Assembly: GCF_020532705.1 (NCBI RefSeq)
Contig: NZ_JAJAVD010000004.1
Span: forward strand, 713,507-777,506
Origin: Methylobacillus caricis
Lineage (GTDB): Bacteria; Pseudomonadota; Gammaproteobacteria; Burkholderiales; Methylophilaceae
Length of the DNA stretch: 64,000 nt
Reading direction: 5' to 3'
Part shown: positions 33,894 to 43,565 of the stretch, piece by piece
Layout: every line of letters begins with the position of its first letter
Position numbering within the stretch: position 1 is the first letter of the stretch
Notes under the pieces: generated by a model
What the model saw: the letters and a program-made list of their open reading frames with translations, nothing else
Database searches by the model: none
Told to the model about the DNA's origin: nothing
Program-made: the position numbers and the translations under genes

Positions 33894-34657
33894 ATTGGGC
33901 TAACTTTACTTAAACATTGCAGCATGGCATCGTCTCCTGGGGCCTCGGCTACTAAGACCCGCAGGCCTTGGGCCCTGGGTAACTCGGCGATTCTGGCGTG
34001 ATTGACGCAGATGGCGACGTCTTGTATCCATTGGTCCTGACCGTTGTTCGTCATATCCAGCAGATGGCGCATGGCTTCACTGCTGGTGACAACGACAGTG
34101 TCCAGATGCCCATTTTGCCACAGAGCGGACAAAATGCCTGCATCCGTTTGCGGGTTGATGCGGCGGTAACATTCTGCAAAAGTGACATGGGCCCCGCGCT
34201 CACGCAAAGTATCGGCCATTAGCTCACGACCGCCCACCCCGCGCGCAATCCAGATTCCTTGACCCGCGACATACTGCATTTCGGGCAATGCCAGCAGGGC
34301 TTCGCTGTCAAAGCGCTGTTCGGGCTGCAGGATGTTGGTTACGCCATATTGCTGCAGTTCGTGAGCGGTCACCGGGCCGATCGCAGCAAACTGCAAGCCG
34401 GCGGGCACTGGGGTGTAGCGCGCCTGTATCCTCGGCATGGCATTCTGCACCGCATTGGAACTGATGAAAATGATCCAGTCCTGTTGCGGCAAGAGCTCAA
34501 GCTGTTGCTCGAAATGGCGGTAATCCGCCAGCGGCGCGATGGCAATCAGCGGGAAGGGAATGGCATGGCCCCCGGCAGCTTCTATCAAGGTGGTCAGCCG
34601 ATGGGCCTGGCCTTGCGGCCTTGTAATAGCAATGTGACGATGCTGCAAGTCAGCCAT
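33890..34657 (-). CDS. hemD: Uroporphyrinogen-III synthase
   Basis: A 255-residue two-lobed enzyme that closes hydroxymethylbilane into uroporphyrinogen III. The weakly conserved family is recognised by [45 protein letters not shown] and the C-terminal [16 protein letters not shown] 34657 gives the normal N terminus and overlaps hemC by 8 bases; an upstream frame to 34777 is antisense-free but lies inside hemC and is not needed. Confidence 0.93.
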   Translation of the reverse strand: MADLQHRHIAITRPQGQAHRLTTLIEAAGGHAIPFPLIAIAPLADYRHFEQQLELLPQQDWIIFISSNAVQNAMPRIQARYTPVPAGLQFAAIGPVTAHELQQYGVTNILQPEQRFDSEALLALPEMQYVAGQGIWIARGVGGRELMADTLRERGAHVTFAECYRRINPQTDAGILSALWQNGHLDTVVVTSSEAMRHLLDMTNNGQDQWIQDVAICVNHARIAELPRAQGLRVLVAEAPGDDAMLQCLSKVSPI

Positions 34658-35585
34658 GCGTTGCCAGTGCGGCAAGGATACGATCTGCCCCACGAGCAAT
34701 GAGCTTTTGTGCCAATACCTGGCCCAGGGCCTCAGGGGCTTCCACCGGGCCTTCTGCCTGCTCGCGCAATAGCTCACGGCCGTCTACGCTTGCCACGAAG
34801 CCTGTCATTGTCAGGATCTTGCCATGCTGTTCAGCATAAGCTCCCAATGGTACCTGGCAGCTTCCGGCAAGGGCGCGGCTCATGCCGCGCTCCGCTTCCA
34901 CGCAGGCGGCAGTCTGGGCATGATTCAATGGCGCCAGTACGGCCAACAAGTCCTGTCGGGCCGCATTGATTTCTATGCCCAACGCACCCTGGCCAACGGC
35001 AGGGATGCTTTGTGTGGTGTCTATGGGTTGGCGGATGCGCTGTTCCAGCCCCAATCGCTTGAGTCCGGCAGCAGCGAGGATAATGGCGGCATATTGGCCC
35101 TCATCCAGTTTGCGCAAGCGGGTCTGTAGATTGCCGCGAAGGGACTCTATCCTGACGTGCGGCAGCCTTGCCTGCAGCTGGCTCTGGCGGCGCAGGCTTG
35201 AAGTGCCGACTATGCTGCCGGCAGGCAGTTCTTCCAGGCTGGCGTACTCATTGGAAACAAATGCATCCCGGGGGTCTTCACGCTCTCCAATCGCTGCGAG
35301 CGTGAAGCCATCGGGCAGGTGCATGGGCACATCCTTCATTGAGTGTACGGCAAGATCGGCTCTGCCATCTGCCAATGCCTGTTCCAGCTCCTTGACGAAA
35401 AGTCCCTTGCCACCTATGCGTGCCAGTGGAGAATCCAGTATCTGGTCACCCGTTGTAGTCATGCCCAGGATTTCAATGATGGCATCTGGATAAAGTTCCT
35501 GCAGGCGGTTTTGTATATGCTTGGCTTGCCACATGGCAAGTGCGCTTTCACGCGAGGCAATGACCAGTTTTTTTGGTGGAGTCAT
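34650..35585 (-). CDS. hemC: Hydroxymethylbilane synthase (porphobilinogen deaminase)
   Basis: A 311-residue enzyme that polymerises four porphobilinogens. Sequence landmarks are [31 protein letters not shown] (catalytic Asp region in KDVP neighbourhood) and [12 protein letters not shown], where the Cys holds the dipyrromethane cofactor. It leads hemD-hemX-hemY and follows the LytTR regulator by 69 bases, the gene order known from Pseudomonas algR-hemC. Confidence 0.97.
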   Translation of the reverse strand: MTPPKKLVIASRESALAMWQAKHIQNRLQELYPDAIIEILGMTTTGDQILDSPLARIGGKGLFVKELEQALADGRADLAVHSMKDVPMHLPDGFTLAAIGEREDPRDAFVSNEYASLEELPAGSIVGTSSLRRQSQLQARLPHVRIESLRGNLQTRLRKLDEGQYAAIILAAAGLKRLGLEQRIRQPIDTTQSIPAVGQGALGIEINAARQDLLAVLAPLNHAQTAACVEAERGMSRALAGSCQVPLGAYAEQHGKILTMTGFVASVDGRELLREQAEGPVEAPEALGQVLAQKLIARGADRILAALATHG

Positions 35586-35654
35586 AAGGATGTCGGCAGG
35601 TCCAGCTAAAGAATAATGGCTAAGTGCGTAATTCTAGCATAGCGGCTAGCCAGC

Positions 35655-36401
35655 CTAGCGTGATGCCAGCTCACGCAACACATGATACTGGCGACGGCTG
35701 ACCGCTATGGTTTCAGGGATATCCCTGAGCAGGGCATGCCAGCCGTTCTCGCCGTCAATTTCGCGTTTTTCATAGCCTAGTATGCTGTCTTTTGCCACCA
35801 GGCAATTACGATGCAGGCGAAGGAACGTATCACCCAGTTCCTGTTCAAGCGAGATTAATGAGTCTTCAAGCAGGTATTCATGTTCGCGGGTTTTGACGGT
35901 GATGTATTTGAGTTCGGCTCTCAGGTAAATCACGTCGCTGACTGGTACCAGGATTACCCGGCCACGTTCATTGATGCTGAAGTGCGAGCGCCTGTGCTGC
36001 AGGGGCTTGAGCGCCGCCAATTGGGCGGGCAGTAGGGCGCGCGCCTTGCCAAGTGCCGTGACAAGCCTTTCCTGCCGGATTGGCTTGAGCAGGTAATCGA
36101 CTGCGCTCATCTCAAATGCCTTCACCGCATAGCCGTCAAATGCGGTGGTGAAAATAATGGCCGGCGGCATGGCCAGTTTCTGCGCATGCTCCGCTGCCTC
36201 TATCCCATCCATTTCCGGCATGCGGATATCCAGCAAAAGGACTTGTGGGTTGCATTGCTGTGCAAGGTCCAATGCCTCCTTGCCGTTTCTTGCTTCACCT
36301 ACCAGCTTGATATGCGGAATATCAGAGAGTAACTCGCGCAGGCGATTCCTGGCGGGGGTTTCATCGTCGGCAATCAGTACGGTCAAGCATGCGTCACTCA
36401 T
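35655..36401 (-). CDS. LytTR response regulator, AlgR-type
   Basis: A 248-residue regulator: receiver domain at 1-120 (phospho-acceptor Asp in VLLLDIRMPEMDG, Lys in YLLKPIRQERL) and LytTR DNA-binding domain at 145-245 (INERGRVILVPVSDVIYLRA, FLRLHRNCLVAKDSI). It resembles AlgR of Pseudomonas in both domains and in position beside hemC. It overlaps the sensor gene by ATGA, giving a coupled two-component pair. Confidence 0.92.
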   Translation of the reverse strand: MSDACLTVLIADDETPARNRLRELLSDIPHIKLVGEARNGKEALDLAQQCNPQVLLLDIRMPEMDGIEAAEHAQKLAMPPAIIFTTAFDGYAVKAFEMSAVDYLLKPIRQERLVTALGKARALLPAQLAALKPLQHRRSHFSINERGRVILVPVSDVIYLRAELKYITVKTREHEYLLEDSLISLEQELGDTFLRLHRNCLVAKDSILGYEKREIDGENGWHALLRDIPETIAVSRRQYHVLRELASR

Positions 36402-37420
36402 GTGCTTTGGCCTCCGTGATATGGCAGCGTGATATGGACTTCATAATATGTTTTTGCTGTGGTGGTATCCAGGCTGGCTTCGGCGTCAAAATGCAGCTGC
36501 AGGCGTTCGCGGATATTGTTGAGCGCCATGCGGTTGCCTTGATGATGATTGCCGGGAGGCTGATAGGGATTGTTCAGTACGATGTGCAGCTGCTTGCGGT
36601 TATTGTAGATCCTGATGGTAATGGTGCCGCCCTTGGGGATGGGCTCGATACCGTGATATACCGCGTTTTCCAGCAGGGGCTGCAATATCAGCGGGGGGAT
36701 CAGCGCATCCGGGGGCATGGTGTCTATTTGCCAATCTATGCGCAGCCTGTCATCCAGCCGCAGCTTCTCCAGGGCCAGGTATTGGCGGCTTAATGCCAGT
36801 TCCTGTGCCAGCGGTACCAGTTCACGGTTATCTGCCATCAGCACCCGGAACAAGTCTGCCATATCCATGAGTGCGGTCTCAGCTTGTTTGGGCTCGCTGC
36901 GGACAATGGAAAGCACGGCATTGATGCTATTGAAGAGGAAATGCGGGCGTATCCTGGCTTGTAAAGCCTGCAGCCGGGCTTCTGTCACAGCGGGGGAAAG
37001 GGCGCGCTGGCGCAGGTTGAGATAACCGAGTACGGCAAGCGTGATAAAAAGACTGATCAGCCACGTGCGAGGCAGGCTGTCGAGACTGTCCGGGCCGAGC
37101 AGGTTTTGCGCCAGCAGGTGTGCCAATGTGCTTAATACGAGGATGCCCACCACGATCAGCAAGGCGCTGGCAGGATATGTCAACCGTCTGAGCAAGGGAC
37201 TCACGCCATATAGCAATAGCAGACTGGACAGCAGCACGGGCTGAAGGAAAGCGGAAAGCCTGGTGAAGACGGGGATGGTGTCAGCCACTGATTTGCTGGC
37301 CACCAGGCACGCAAACAGTCCAATCAGGTTTACCAGTATCAGGATGCGCAGACAAACCCCCAGGTTGCGCAGGTCTGGCAACTTGGCGGAATAAGCAGTG
37401 TTTTGCTTTATAATAGCCAT
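36398..37420 (-). CDS. AlgZ/FimS-type sensor histidine kinase
   Basis: A 340-residue LytS-family kinase. Four or five membrane helices fill residues 20-130, and the kinase core follows: [18 protein letters not shown] (His of HFLFN as phospho-acceptor), the N box [15 protein letters not shown] and the G-box remnant [16 protein letters not shown] 37420 is chosen because it begins the family motif [18 protein letters not shown]; a longer frame to 37672 runs through argH. The likely argH promoter lies inside its first codons. Confidence 0.88.
   Translation of the reverse strand: MAIIKQNTAYSAKLPDLRNLGVCLRILILVNLIGLFACLVASKSVADTIPVFTRLSAFLQPVLLSSLLLLYGVSPLLRRLTYPASALLIVVGILVLSTLAHLLAQNLLGPDSLDSLPRTWLISLFITLAVLGYLNLRQRALSPAVTEARLQALQARIRPHFLFNSINAVLSIVRSEPKQAETALMDMADLFRVLMADNRELVPLAQELALSRQYLALEKLRLDDRLRIDWQIDTMPPDALIPPLILQPLLENAVYHGIEPIPKGGTITIRIYNNRKQLHIVLNNPYQPPGNHHQGNRMALNNIRERLQLHFDAEASLDTTTAKTYYEVHITLPYHGGQST
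37383..37414 (+). promoter_or_regulatory. Likely argH promoter
   Basis: A consensus TATAAT stands at 37409-37414, 50 bases before the argH ATG. The nearest -35-like hexamer, TTGGCG at 37383-37388, is 20 bases upstream, longer than usual. If used, transcription begins near 37421, which excludes the longer argH frame beginning at GTG 37398. Confidence 0.5.
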
Positions 37421-37463
37421 ATTTAGCGCAATATCATTCCCCGTGATTTCATCACGCAACATC

Positions 37464-38870
37464 ATGACAGAGAAGTCGACGATTTTGAAAGAAAACCCAT
37501 CTAAAACCTGGTCCGGCCGTTTTAATGAACCCGTGGCAGAGCTGGTCAAGAAATATACCGCATCAGTCAGTTTTGACCAGCGTCTTGCCGAGTTTGATAT
37601 ACAAGGCTCGCTGGCGCACGCACGCATGTTGGGCGCACAGGGGATTATCAGCGAGGAAGATGTATCGCGCATTGAACAAGGCCTGGCAGAAATCCTGCAA
37701 GAAATCCGCGAGGGTCAATTTGAGTGGTTGCTGGATCTGGAAGACGTACACCTGAATATCGAAAAACGCCTGACAGACAAGATCGGAGACGCAGGTAAGC
37801 GCTTGCATACCGGGCGTTCGCGCAATGACCAAGTGGCGACCGATATCCGCTTGTGGCTGCGTGCAGCTGCAGATGATGCCATCATCCATATTCGTAAATT
37901 ACAGTTGTCTATAGTGGATCTGGCCGAAGAGCATTTTGATACAGTCATGCCTGGCTTTACCCATTTACAGGTTGCCCAGCCAGTTACCTTTGGGCATCAC
38001 TTGCTGGCTTATTTTGAAATGCTGCAGCGAGATGCCGAACGTTTTGCCGATGCGCGCAAGCGCATCAACCGTTTGCCGCTGGGAGCTGCTGCATTGGCTG
38101 GTACCAGCTATCCGATAGACCGGGAGCGCGTGGCACGCGAATTGGGTTTTGATGCGGTATGTGAGAATTCGCTGGATGCGGTTTCCGATCGTGACTTTGC
38201 CATTGAGTTCACGGCCGCTGCCGCCTTGCTGATGACCCATCTCTCTCGCTTCTCTGAAGAGCTGATTCTCTGGTCAAGCCCTCGTTTTGGCTTTATCGAT
38301 ATTGCGGACCGCTTCTGTACCGGTTCTTCCATCATGCCGCAGAAGAAAAATCCTGACGTACCTGAACTGGTGCGTGGTAAAACCGGTCGCGTAAATGGGC
38401 ATCTGGTCGCCTTGCTGACTTTGATGAAAAGCCAGCCCTTGGCATATAACAAGGATAACCAGGAAGATAAAGAGCCCCTGTTTGATACGGTTGACACTCT
38501 CTTGGTCACGCTGGAAATCTATGCAGACATGTTGCGCGGTATCCGTGTCAACAAGCCAGCCATGCGCCTGGCCGCAGCAGAAGGTTTTGCAACGGCGACT
38601 GATCTTGCGGATTACTTGGTGAAAAAAGGCACTCCTTTCCGTGATGCCCACGAAGTAGTGGCGCTGGCGGTGCGTCATGCGGTGGAAAAAGGCTGTGATC
38701 TATCCGACTTGCCTTTGGCCGAGTTGCAGACTTTCAGCCCGCAGATTGCAGAAGACGTTTACGCAGTGCTGACGCTGGAAGGTTCACTGGCAAGCCGTAA
38801 CCATCGTGGCGGTACAGCTCCCGTACAGGTGAAACAGGCGATTGCCAGGGCAAGGCAGCTGCTTGCCTGA
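37464..38870 (+). CDS. argH: Argininosuccinate lyase
   Basis: A 468-residue enzyme of the fumarase/aspartase superfamily that splits argininosuccinate into arginine and fumarate. It begins with the [20 protein letters not shown] block; [20 protein letters not shown] holds the substrate site, and the mobile signature loop is [20 protein letters not shown] with the catalytic Ser. ATG 37464 lacks a strong ribosome binding site, but the upstream alternatives overlap the promoter. It diverges from algZ. Confidence 0.97.
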   Translation: MTEKSTILKENPSKTWSGRFNEPVAELVKKYTASVSFDQRLAEFDIQGSLAHARMLGAQGIISEEDVSRIEQGLAEILQEIREGQFEWLLDLEDVHLNIEKRLTDKIGDAGKRLHTGRSRNDQVATDIRLWLRAAADDAIIHIRKLQLSIVDLAEEHFDTVMPGFTHLQVAQPVTFGHHLLAYFEMLQRDAERFADARKRINRLPLGAAALAGTSYPIDRERVARELGFDAVCENSLDAVSDRDFAIEFTAAAALLMTHLSRFSEELILWSSPRFGFIDIADRFCTGSSIMPQKKNPDVPELVRGKTGRVNGHLVALLTLMKSQPLAYNKDNQEDKEPLFDTVDTLLVTLEIYADMLRGIRVNKPAMRLAAAEGFATATDLADYLVKKGTPFRDAHEVVALAVRHAVEKGCDLSDLPLAELQTFSPQIAEDVYAVLTLEGSLASRNHRGGTAPVQVKQAIARARQLLA

Positions 38871-38895
38871 GGAATGGATTGATTCCTTGATTAAC

Positions 38896-38930
38896 AAACC
38901 TGCAGGCGTTCATTGGTGCGCAGGTTTTCT
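38896..38930 (+). terminator. Possible argH terminator
   Basis: AAACCTGC (38896-38903) pairs with GCAGGTTT (38920-38927), a 16-base loop between them, followed by TCT. It lies 25 bases after the argH stop and is only moderately convincing. Confidence 0.5.
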
Positions 38931-38971
38931 ATGGATGCTCATTGGCAAATAATCTCGCCAGTGGTTATTGG

Positions 38972-40531
38972 CTATGTAGTTGAGGCGCCGATGACACGGT
39001 TCCGGCCACTGTTCTTGGCTTGATAGAGTGCTTTGTCAGTGCGGCCGATCACCGCATCCGCATCCTCTCCCGAAAGGCGTTCTGCAACCCCGGCGCTAAA
39101 CGTAATCAATATCCGGTTATTCTCGTGCATGAAGAAATTCCGTGTGAGTTCGCGCTGTGCACGGGTGATGACGCTGATGGCGTCTTTTTCAGAGGTTCCC
39201 GGCAACAGGATAATGAACTCCTCGCCACCATAACGCGCAATCACATCTGTGGTCCGTAGTGACTCCTTGATAACTGCCGCCAGATGGGCCAGTGCCTGGT
39301 CGCCCGTAGCATGGCCCATGTTGTCATTAATCTGCTTGAAATGATCAATATCCATCATGGCAATGCTGAGCGGCATGCCAAAACGGTCAGCACGACTGAA
39401 TTCCCGTGCCAAGGCTTCATCCATGCCGCGGCGATTCAGCGTGCCCGTCAAGTAGTCTTCATGAGCGATTTCATTGATATGGTCGAGCTGGAGCGTCAAT
39501 TCGTAGATCTGTTTTTCCGCTTCGCGCACCTTGGCTTCTGCATCGACGATCTCTTCGCGCGAGCGCTGCGTTACCACGCTGATAATGCGAGTGTCTTCCA
39601 GCAGCTTGCTAAGTATCTGGTTCAAATCCTGGATTGCATCACTATGGCTGATTTCATCTTGATAACCCTCAAGCTTGGCCTGGTATTCTCCAGTTGCATC
39701 GGTGAGTTCCGATAGCTGCGTGACAAAGATAGAAGCCATCTTCTTCAATGTTTTCTTGGCTTCGATCAGGCCCGGCTTGAGCTGCCCCTGCATGAATATC
39801 AATTCTTTCAGCGTGCATTCGGCTTTGGTGAGCGATTCGATATTCAGTGGGTTGGATAGAATTTCCTGTATAGCCGCGGTGGGACCCTGCAGCCACTTGT
39901 CTTCAAGCAACAAGGCTTCCATGCTTACCAGAAGCAGGCGTAATAGTTGAAGCAAATGCAATTGCAGCTGGCTTTGGTTATCCAGCTGCATTTCCAGGGT
40001 AAATAAAATGGACTTGAGTGTTTCTTCAAGCTTGAGGATATCGTGGCGCGCATCTGCCTGCCTTGCCTGCGAGAGCAATTCGCGCGCACGTGCTTCTACT
40101 TCTGGAATGTCCTTCAGCTGGGGAATGACGACCAGCTCCAGGGTTTTGACGAGCATATTGCGCCATAGCTCAATCAGGTCCAGGTTGCTGTTCAGATCCA
40201 GGTGGTATGCAGTGGGAAGTCCTGCTTCAGGCAAGGCTGTACTGGAAAACAGCCGACGTAGCACACTTTCCAGTTCAGCCCAGTTCTGTTCTTCAATCTG
40301 GAAGATGATGGAACGTACAGTCTCATGATGTGGGTGTTGTGTGCCTATTTCTTCCAACACTTTGCCTAGAAGTTTGCTGACGCTCTGTGACTCAGCTTCG
40401 AGATTCTCTTTGTTCCCGTCGATTGCGTTATATACCTTGCGGTAGTTCTCGGGAGTAGGTTCTATCCGGCTTTTTGCGAGCTGAATCAGGGTTTGTCGTG
40501 CAATTTCAACGGATTTATTATGATGATCCAT
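38972..40531 (-). CDS. GGDEF diguanylate cyclase with long helical N terminus
   Basis: A 519-residue cytoplasmic protein. Residues 1-360 are predicted helical without a recognised sensor: SVEIARQTLIQLAKSRIEPTP, then VSKLLGKVLEEI repeats ending in a coiled coil (REEIVDAEAKVREAEKQIYE). Residues 365-515 are a GGDEF domain with the active-site motif GGEEF at 435-439 and an RxxD inhibitory site (RTTD) just before it, so it should make c-di-GMP and be product-inhibited. There is no EAL partner. ATG 40531 is preferred over GTG 40570. Confidence 0.9.
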   Translation of the reverse strand: MDHHNKSVEIARQTLIQLAKSRIEPTPENYRKVYNAIDGNKENLEAESQSVSKLLGKVLEEIGTQHPHHETVRSIIFQIEEQNWAELESVLRRLFSSTALPEAGLPTAYHLDLNSNLDLIELWRNMLVKTLELVVIPQLKDIPEVEARARELLSQARQADARHDILKLEETLKSILFTLEMQLDNQSQLQLHLLQLLRLLLVSMEALLLEDKWLQGPTAAIQEILSNPLNIESLTKAECTLKELIFMQGQLKPGLIEAKKTLKKMASIFVTQLSELTDATGEYQAKLEGYQDEISHSDAIQDLNQILSKLLEDTRIISVVTQRSREEIVDAEAKVREAEKQIYELTLQLDHINEIAHEDYLTGTLNRRGMDEALAREFSRADRFGMPLSIAMMDIDHFKQINDNMGHATGDQALAHLAAVIKESLRTTDVIARYGGEEFIILLPGTSEKDAISVITRAQRELTRNFFMHENNRILITFSAGVAERLSGEDADAVIGRTDKALYQAKNSGRNRVIGASTT

Positions 40532-40711
40532 ATCTGACCCGAATTTTATTATGTGGGGTTTTATAAGCACTTAATTGGCAAGCAATGCTGATTGCCTGAA
40601 AAACGCAGGGGCAGCCTAATTTTTTTGCCCACGCTTCCTATTATTCTGCATTGTAATACAGAGATTGTCCCACAAATGGAAATGTCATGAAAAATTCGAG
40701 AGGCTGGTCTT

Positions 40712-41887
40712 TTAATCCAGGAACAGTTGCAGCAGCTCATTGAGGAAGCGCTGGCCGAGTATGGTTGGTGCGATGTGAGTGGGAGTGACGGCCAGCAGTC
40801 CCTTGTCCACAGCAAGTTCGAGTTGGCGATTAATGATGTTCAGGGGCAGTCCGGTACGCGCCTGAAATAAATCAGTGTCGAATCCGCCCGTGAGGCGCAG
40901 GGCATTCATCATGAACTCAAATGGCAGTTCATCGGTGGAGATGGTCCAGGTATTTTCCACCGCCTGGCCGCGTGCAGCGTGTTCCAGGTAGCGCTTGGGG
41001 TGTTTGTGCCTGCTTTCACGCGTGATGCGGTCATGAAAGCTTAATTTGCTGTGCGCGCCCGCGCCTATCCCCAGATAATCCCCAAACAGCCAGTAGTTCT
41101 GGTTGTGCCTGCATTGTTTGCCAGGTTGGGCAAAGGCGGAGGTTTCATAGTGCTGGTAGCCATGTCCTGCTAACACTTCCTCTATGGCCTCTTGCATGGC
41201 GGCGCTGGTGTCGTCGTCCGGCAATGCGGGCGGCGTGCGATGAAATGGGGTATTGGGCTCCAAGGTCAGGTGATAAAACGAGAGATGGGCAGGCTGCAAG
41301 CTGCAGGCACGATAGGCATCGGCCAGCGCATCCTGCATGGTTTGGCCGGGTAATGCGTACATCACATCCAGATTCACTGCATCAAATGTCTGCAATGCGA
41401 GTTCGGCAGCGGCGATAGCTTGCTGTTCGTCATGAATGCGCCCCAGTTTTCCAAGGTAGTCGCTATTGAAGCTCTGGATCCCCAGCGACAGGCGGTTGAT
41501 ACCGGCAGCGCGGTATCCCTTGAAATATGCGGCATCGACAGTGCCGGGATTGGCTTCCAGTGTGATTTCCGCGTTGTGCGCCAGTGGCACCAGTGCACGC
41601 ACATTGCTGAGGATGCGATCTATGGCTTCATCCGAGAAGATGCTGGGGGTGCCGCCACCAAAGAAAATACTGTGGACTTTCCTGCCCCAGATGCGAGGCA
41701 CCGACTGTTCCAGGTCTGCTATCAGCGCATCTACATATGCTGCTTCAGGGATTTCCGTGCGTGACTCATGTGAATTGAAATCGCAATAAGGGCATTTACG
41801 GACACACCATGGAATATGGATATAGAGCGAGAGCGGCGGGGAGTGTTGCAGGCCCGAAGCCGTGACTTCACCTGCAACAGGTGCCAA
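40712..41887 (-). CDS. hemW: Radical SAM haem chaperone HemW
   Basis: A 391-residue radical SAM protein. The [4Fe-4S] motif is IPWCVRKCPYCDFNSHESRT (CX3CX2C), the core is GGGTPSIFSDEAIDRIL, and the C-terminal HemN-like domain follows. HemN proper has a further Cys after the CX3CX2C triplet, absent here, so this is the haem-trafficking HemW branch rather than coproporphyrinogen oxidase. It is the last gene of the rph-rdgB-hemW group. Confidence 0.93.
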   Translation of the reverse strand: MAPVAGEVTASGLQHSPPLSLYIHIPWCVRKCPYCDFNSHESRTEIPEAAYVDALIADLEQSVPRIWGRKVHSIFFGGGTPSIFSDEAIDRILSNVRALVPLAHNAEITLEANPGTVDAAYFKGYRAAGINRLSLGIQSFNSDYLGKLGRIHDEQQAIAAAELALQTFDAVNLDVMYALPGQTMQDALADAYRACSLQPAHLSFYHLTLEPNTPFHRTPPALPDDDTSAAMQEAIEEVLAGHGYQHYETSAFAQPGKQCRHNQNYWLFGDYLGIGAGAHSKLSFHDRITRESRHKHPKRYLEHAARGQAVENTWTISTDELPFEFMMNALRLTGGFDTDLFQARTGLPLNIINRQLELAVDKGLLAVTPTHIAPTILGQRFLNELLQLFLD

Positions 41888-41900
41888 GCCGGACGGCTCT

Positions 41901-42134
41901 TCAATCTTCGCTATGTTGATGATGTTGCTGATAAGGGTTCACCAGTTCATCCACCAGGCGGTGCAATGCTTGGCGCATCTGAGCTTCGGAGACTTCCATG
42001 AGCAGGCCGTCTTCCAGGGCATCCTGGGTAATTTGCTTGATTTCGTCAAAATTCTCGGTCATGACTTTGACCTTTTCCGTACAAGAGACAACGCTGCCGT
42101 CATCGCGTACCCATTTTGGCCACTTGTCGCTCAT
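41901..42134 (-). CDS. Small conserved-looking protein, 77 residues
   Basis: A short soluble protein (MSDKWPKWVRDDGSVVSCTE start, acidic throughout, His-rich end). I cannot assign a family. It overlaps rdgB by ATGA and is 13 bases upstream of hemW, so it is clearly a member of the rph-rdgB-hemW transcript. Similar small genes sit between rdgB and hemW in many betaproteobacteria, to my knowledge as hypothetical proteins. Confidence 0.75.
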   Translation of the reverse strand: MSDKWPKWVRDDGSVVSCTEKVKVMTENFDEIKQITQDALEDGLLMEVSEAQMRQALHRLVDELVNPYQQHHQHSED

Positions 42135-42736
42135 CAGGCCAGCCTTTCCAGTTGATGGAGTAGCTTGGCCATTGCATGCCCGCGGTGACTGATGCGGTTC
42201 TTGATTTCGGCAGGCAGTTCGGCGGCAGTCTGGCCGGTTTTGGCATCCAGAAACAGCGGGTCGTAACCAAAGCCGCCTTCTCCCTTGGCTTCAGCCAGAA
42301 TCTCGCCCTGCCATATACCTTCTGCAATCAGTGGCTGTGGGTCATCGGCATGGCGTACCAAGACCATCACGCAATAATAATGCGCATGACGGTCTTCCTG
42401 GCCTTCCAGGCTTTGCAGCAGTTTTGCATTATTATGCGCATCGGATCTGGGTTCGCCTGCATAGCGTGCAGAATGTACACCCGGTGCGCCTTGCAGGGCA
42501 TTGACGCAAATGCCCGAATCGTCTGCAAGGGCAGGCAGGCCTGTATGGCGGCTGGCATGGCGCGCCTTGGTCAGGGCGTTCTCGATAAATGTGACATAAG
42601 GCTCTTCCGCCTCCGGGACATTGAATGCGGATTGTGGCAGCACTTCAATATCCAAGGCATGCAGCAAGGCCTGGAGTTCCTTCAACTTTCCTTGGTTGCT
42701 GCTGGCAATGACCAGTTTGTTGAACGGCATGGCCAT
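42134..42736 (-). CDS. rdgB: XTP/dITP pyrophosphatase (RdgB/HAM1)
   Basis: A 200-residue nucleotide-pool cleaning enzyme that hydrolyses dITP and XTP. Landmarks are LVIASSNQGKLKELQALL, PALADDSGICVNALQGAPGV (catalytic Asp) and GGFGYDPLFLDAKTG, with ISHRGHAMAKL at the end. ATG 42736 follows GGGGA by 6 bases and the rph stop by one base, so it is preferred over the GTG-extended frame to 42754. Confidence 0.96.
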   Translation of the reverse strand: MAMPFNKLVIASSNQGKLKELQALLHALDIEVLPQSAFNVPEAEEPYVTFIENALTKARHASRHTGLPALADDSGICVNALQGAPGVHSARYAGEPRSDAHNNAKLLQSLEGQEDRHAHYYCVMVLVRHADDPQPLIAEGIWQGEILAEAKGEGGFGYDPLFLDAKTGQTAAELPAEIKNRISHRGHAMAKLLHQLERLA

Positions 42737-42737
42737 G

Positions 42738-43454
42738 TTATATCCCCAGCACACTTTTCTGCTTGGCCAGCAATTCGCGGATGCCGACTTCAGCCAGCGC
42801 CACCATGCCGTTCATGGCGTCGCGCTGGAAGGGCTCGCCTTCGGCAGTACCCTGGATTTCAACAAAACCGCCTTTGCCTGTCATGACAATATTCATGTCG
42901 GTATCGCAACCTGAATCTTCAATATAGTCAAGATCAAGCACAGGTGTTCCTTTATAGATGCCTACGGAAATGGCGGCTACCGCATCCTTGAGCGGGGATT
43001 CCTTGATCAGGCCCTTGCCCAGCAGGTAGGAAACCGCGTCATGCAGGGCGACATAGGCACCGGTGATGCTGGCAGTGCGCGTGCCTCCATCGGCCTGGAT
43101 CACGTCACAGTCGACATGCACGGTTCGCTCACCCAGTTTGTCCAGGTCAATAATGGCACGCAGGCTACGCCCGATCAGGCGCTGGATTTCCTGTGTACGG
43201 CCGGATTGCTTGCCTCGGGCGGCTTCCCTGTCCATGCGACTGCCGGTGGAGCGGGGCAACATGCCGTATTCCGCAGTGACCCATCCCTGGTTCTTGCCAC
43301 GCAGAAACCCAGGTACTTTTTCTTCCACGCTTGCGGTGCAAAGTACATGGGTGTCACCAAACTTCACCAGAACAGAGCCTTCGGCATGCTTTGTGTAATG
43401 ACGGACGAGTTCAACCTCACGAAGCTGGTTGGCGGCACGATGACTGGGACGCAT
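42738..43454 (-). CDS. rph: Ribonuclease PH
   Basis: A 238-residue phosphorolytic exoribonuclease that trims tRNA 3' ends; the length equals the E. coli protein. It carries [57 protein letters not shown] and [19 protein letters not shown] 43454 is selected by AGGA six bases upstream and the usual [14 protein letters not shown] start; the GTG at 43469 would add five residues. Confidence 0.97.
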   Translation of the reverse strand: MRPSHRAANQLREVELVRHYTKHAEGSVLVKFGDTHVLCTASVEEKVPGFLRGKNQGWVTAEYGMLPRSTGSRMDREAARGKQSGRTQEIQRLIGRSLRAIIDLDKLGERTVHVDCDVIQADGGTRTASITGAYVALHDAVSYLLGKGLIKESPLKDAVAAISVGIYKGTPVLDLDYIEDSGCDTDMNIVMTGKGGFVEIQGTAEGEPFQRDAMNGMVALAEVGIRELLAKQKSVLGI

Positions 43455-43565
43455 GGAATTTCCTGGCACTTAAAACAACTATTATAAGCGATCAGAATAA
43501 TCGATTTGCTTAATTTTCCGAGCGGCACTGATTTTGCGGGCAGGGTATGCTGCGAAATACCAGGA

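Noticed and set aside
37398..37463. Start of argH at GTG 37398
   Set aside because: The codons between 37398 and 37464 cover the TATAAT promoter, so they lie upstream of the likely transcript start.
40712..41887. Reading hemW as coproporphyrinogen-III oxidase (hemN)
   Set aside because: The cluster motif is CX3CX2C without the additional Cys of HemN, and the short form matches HemW.
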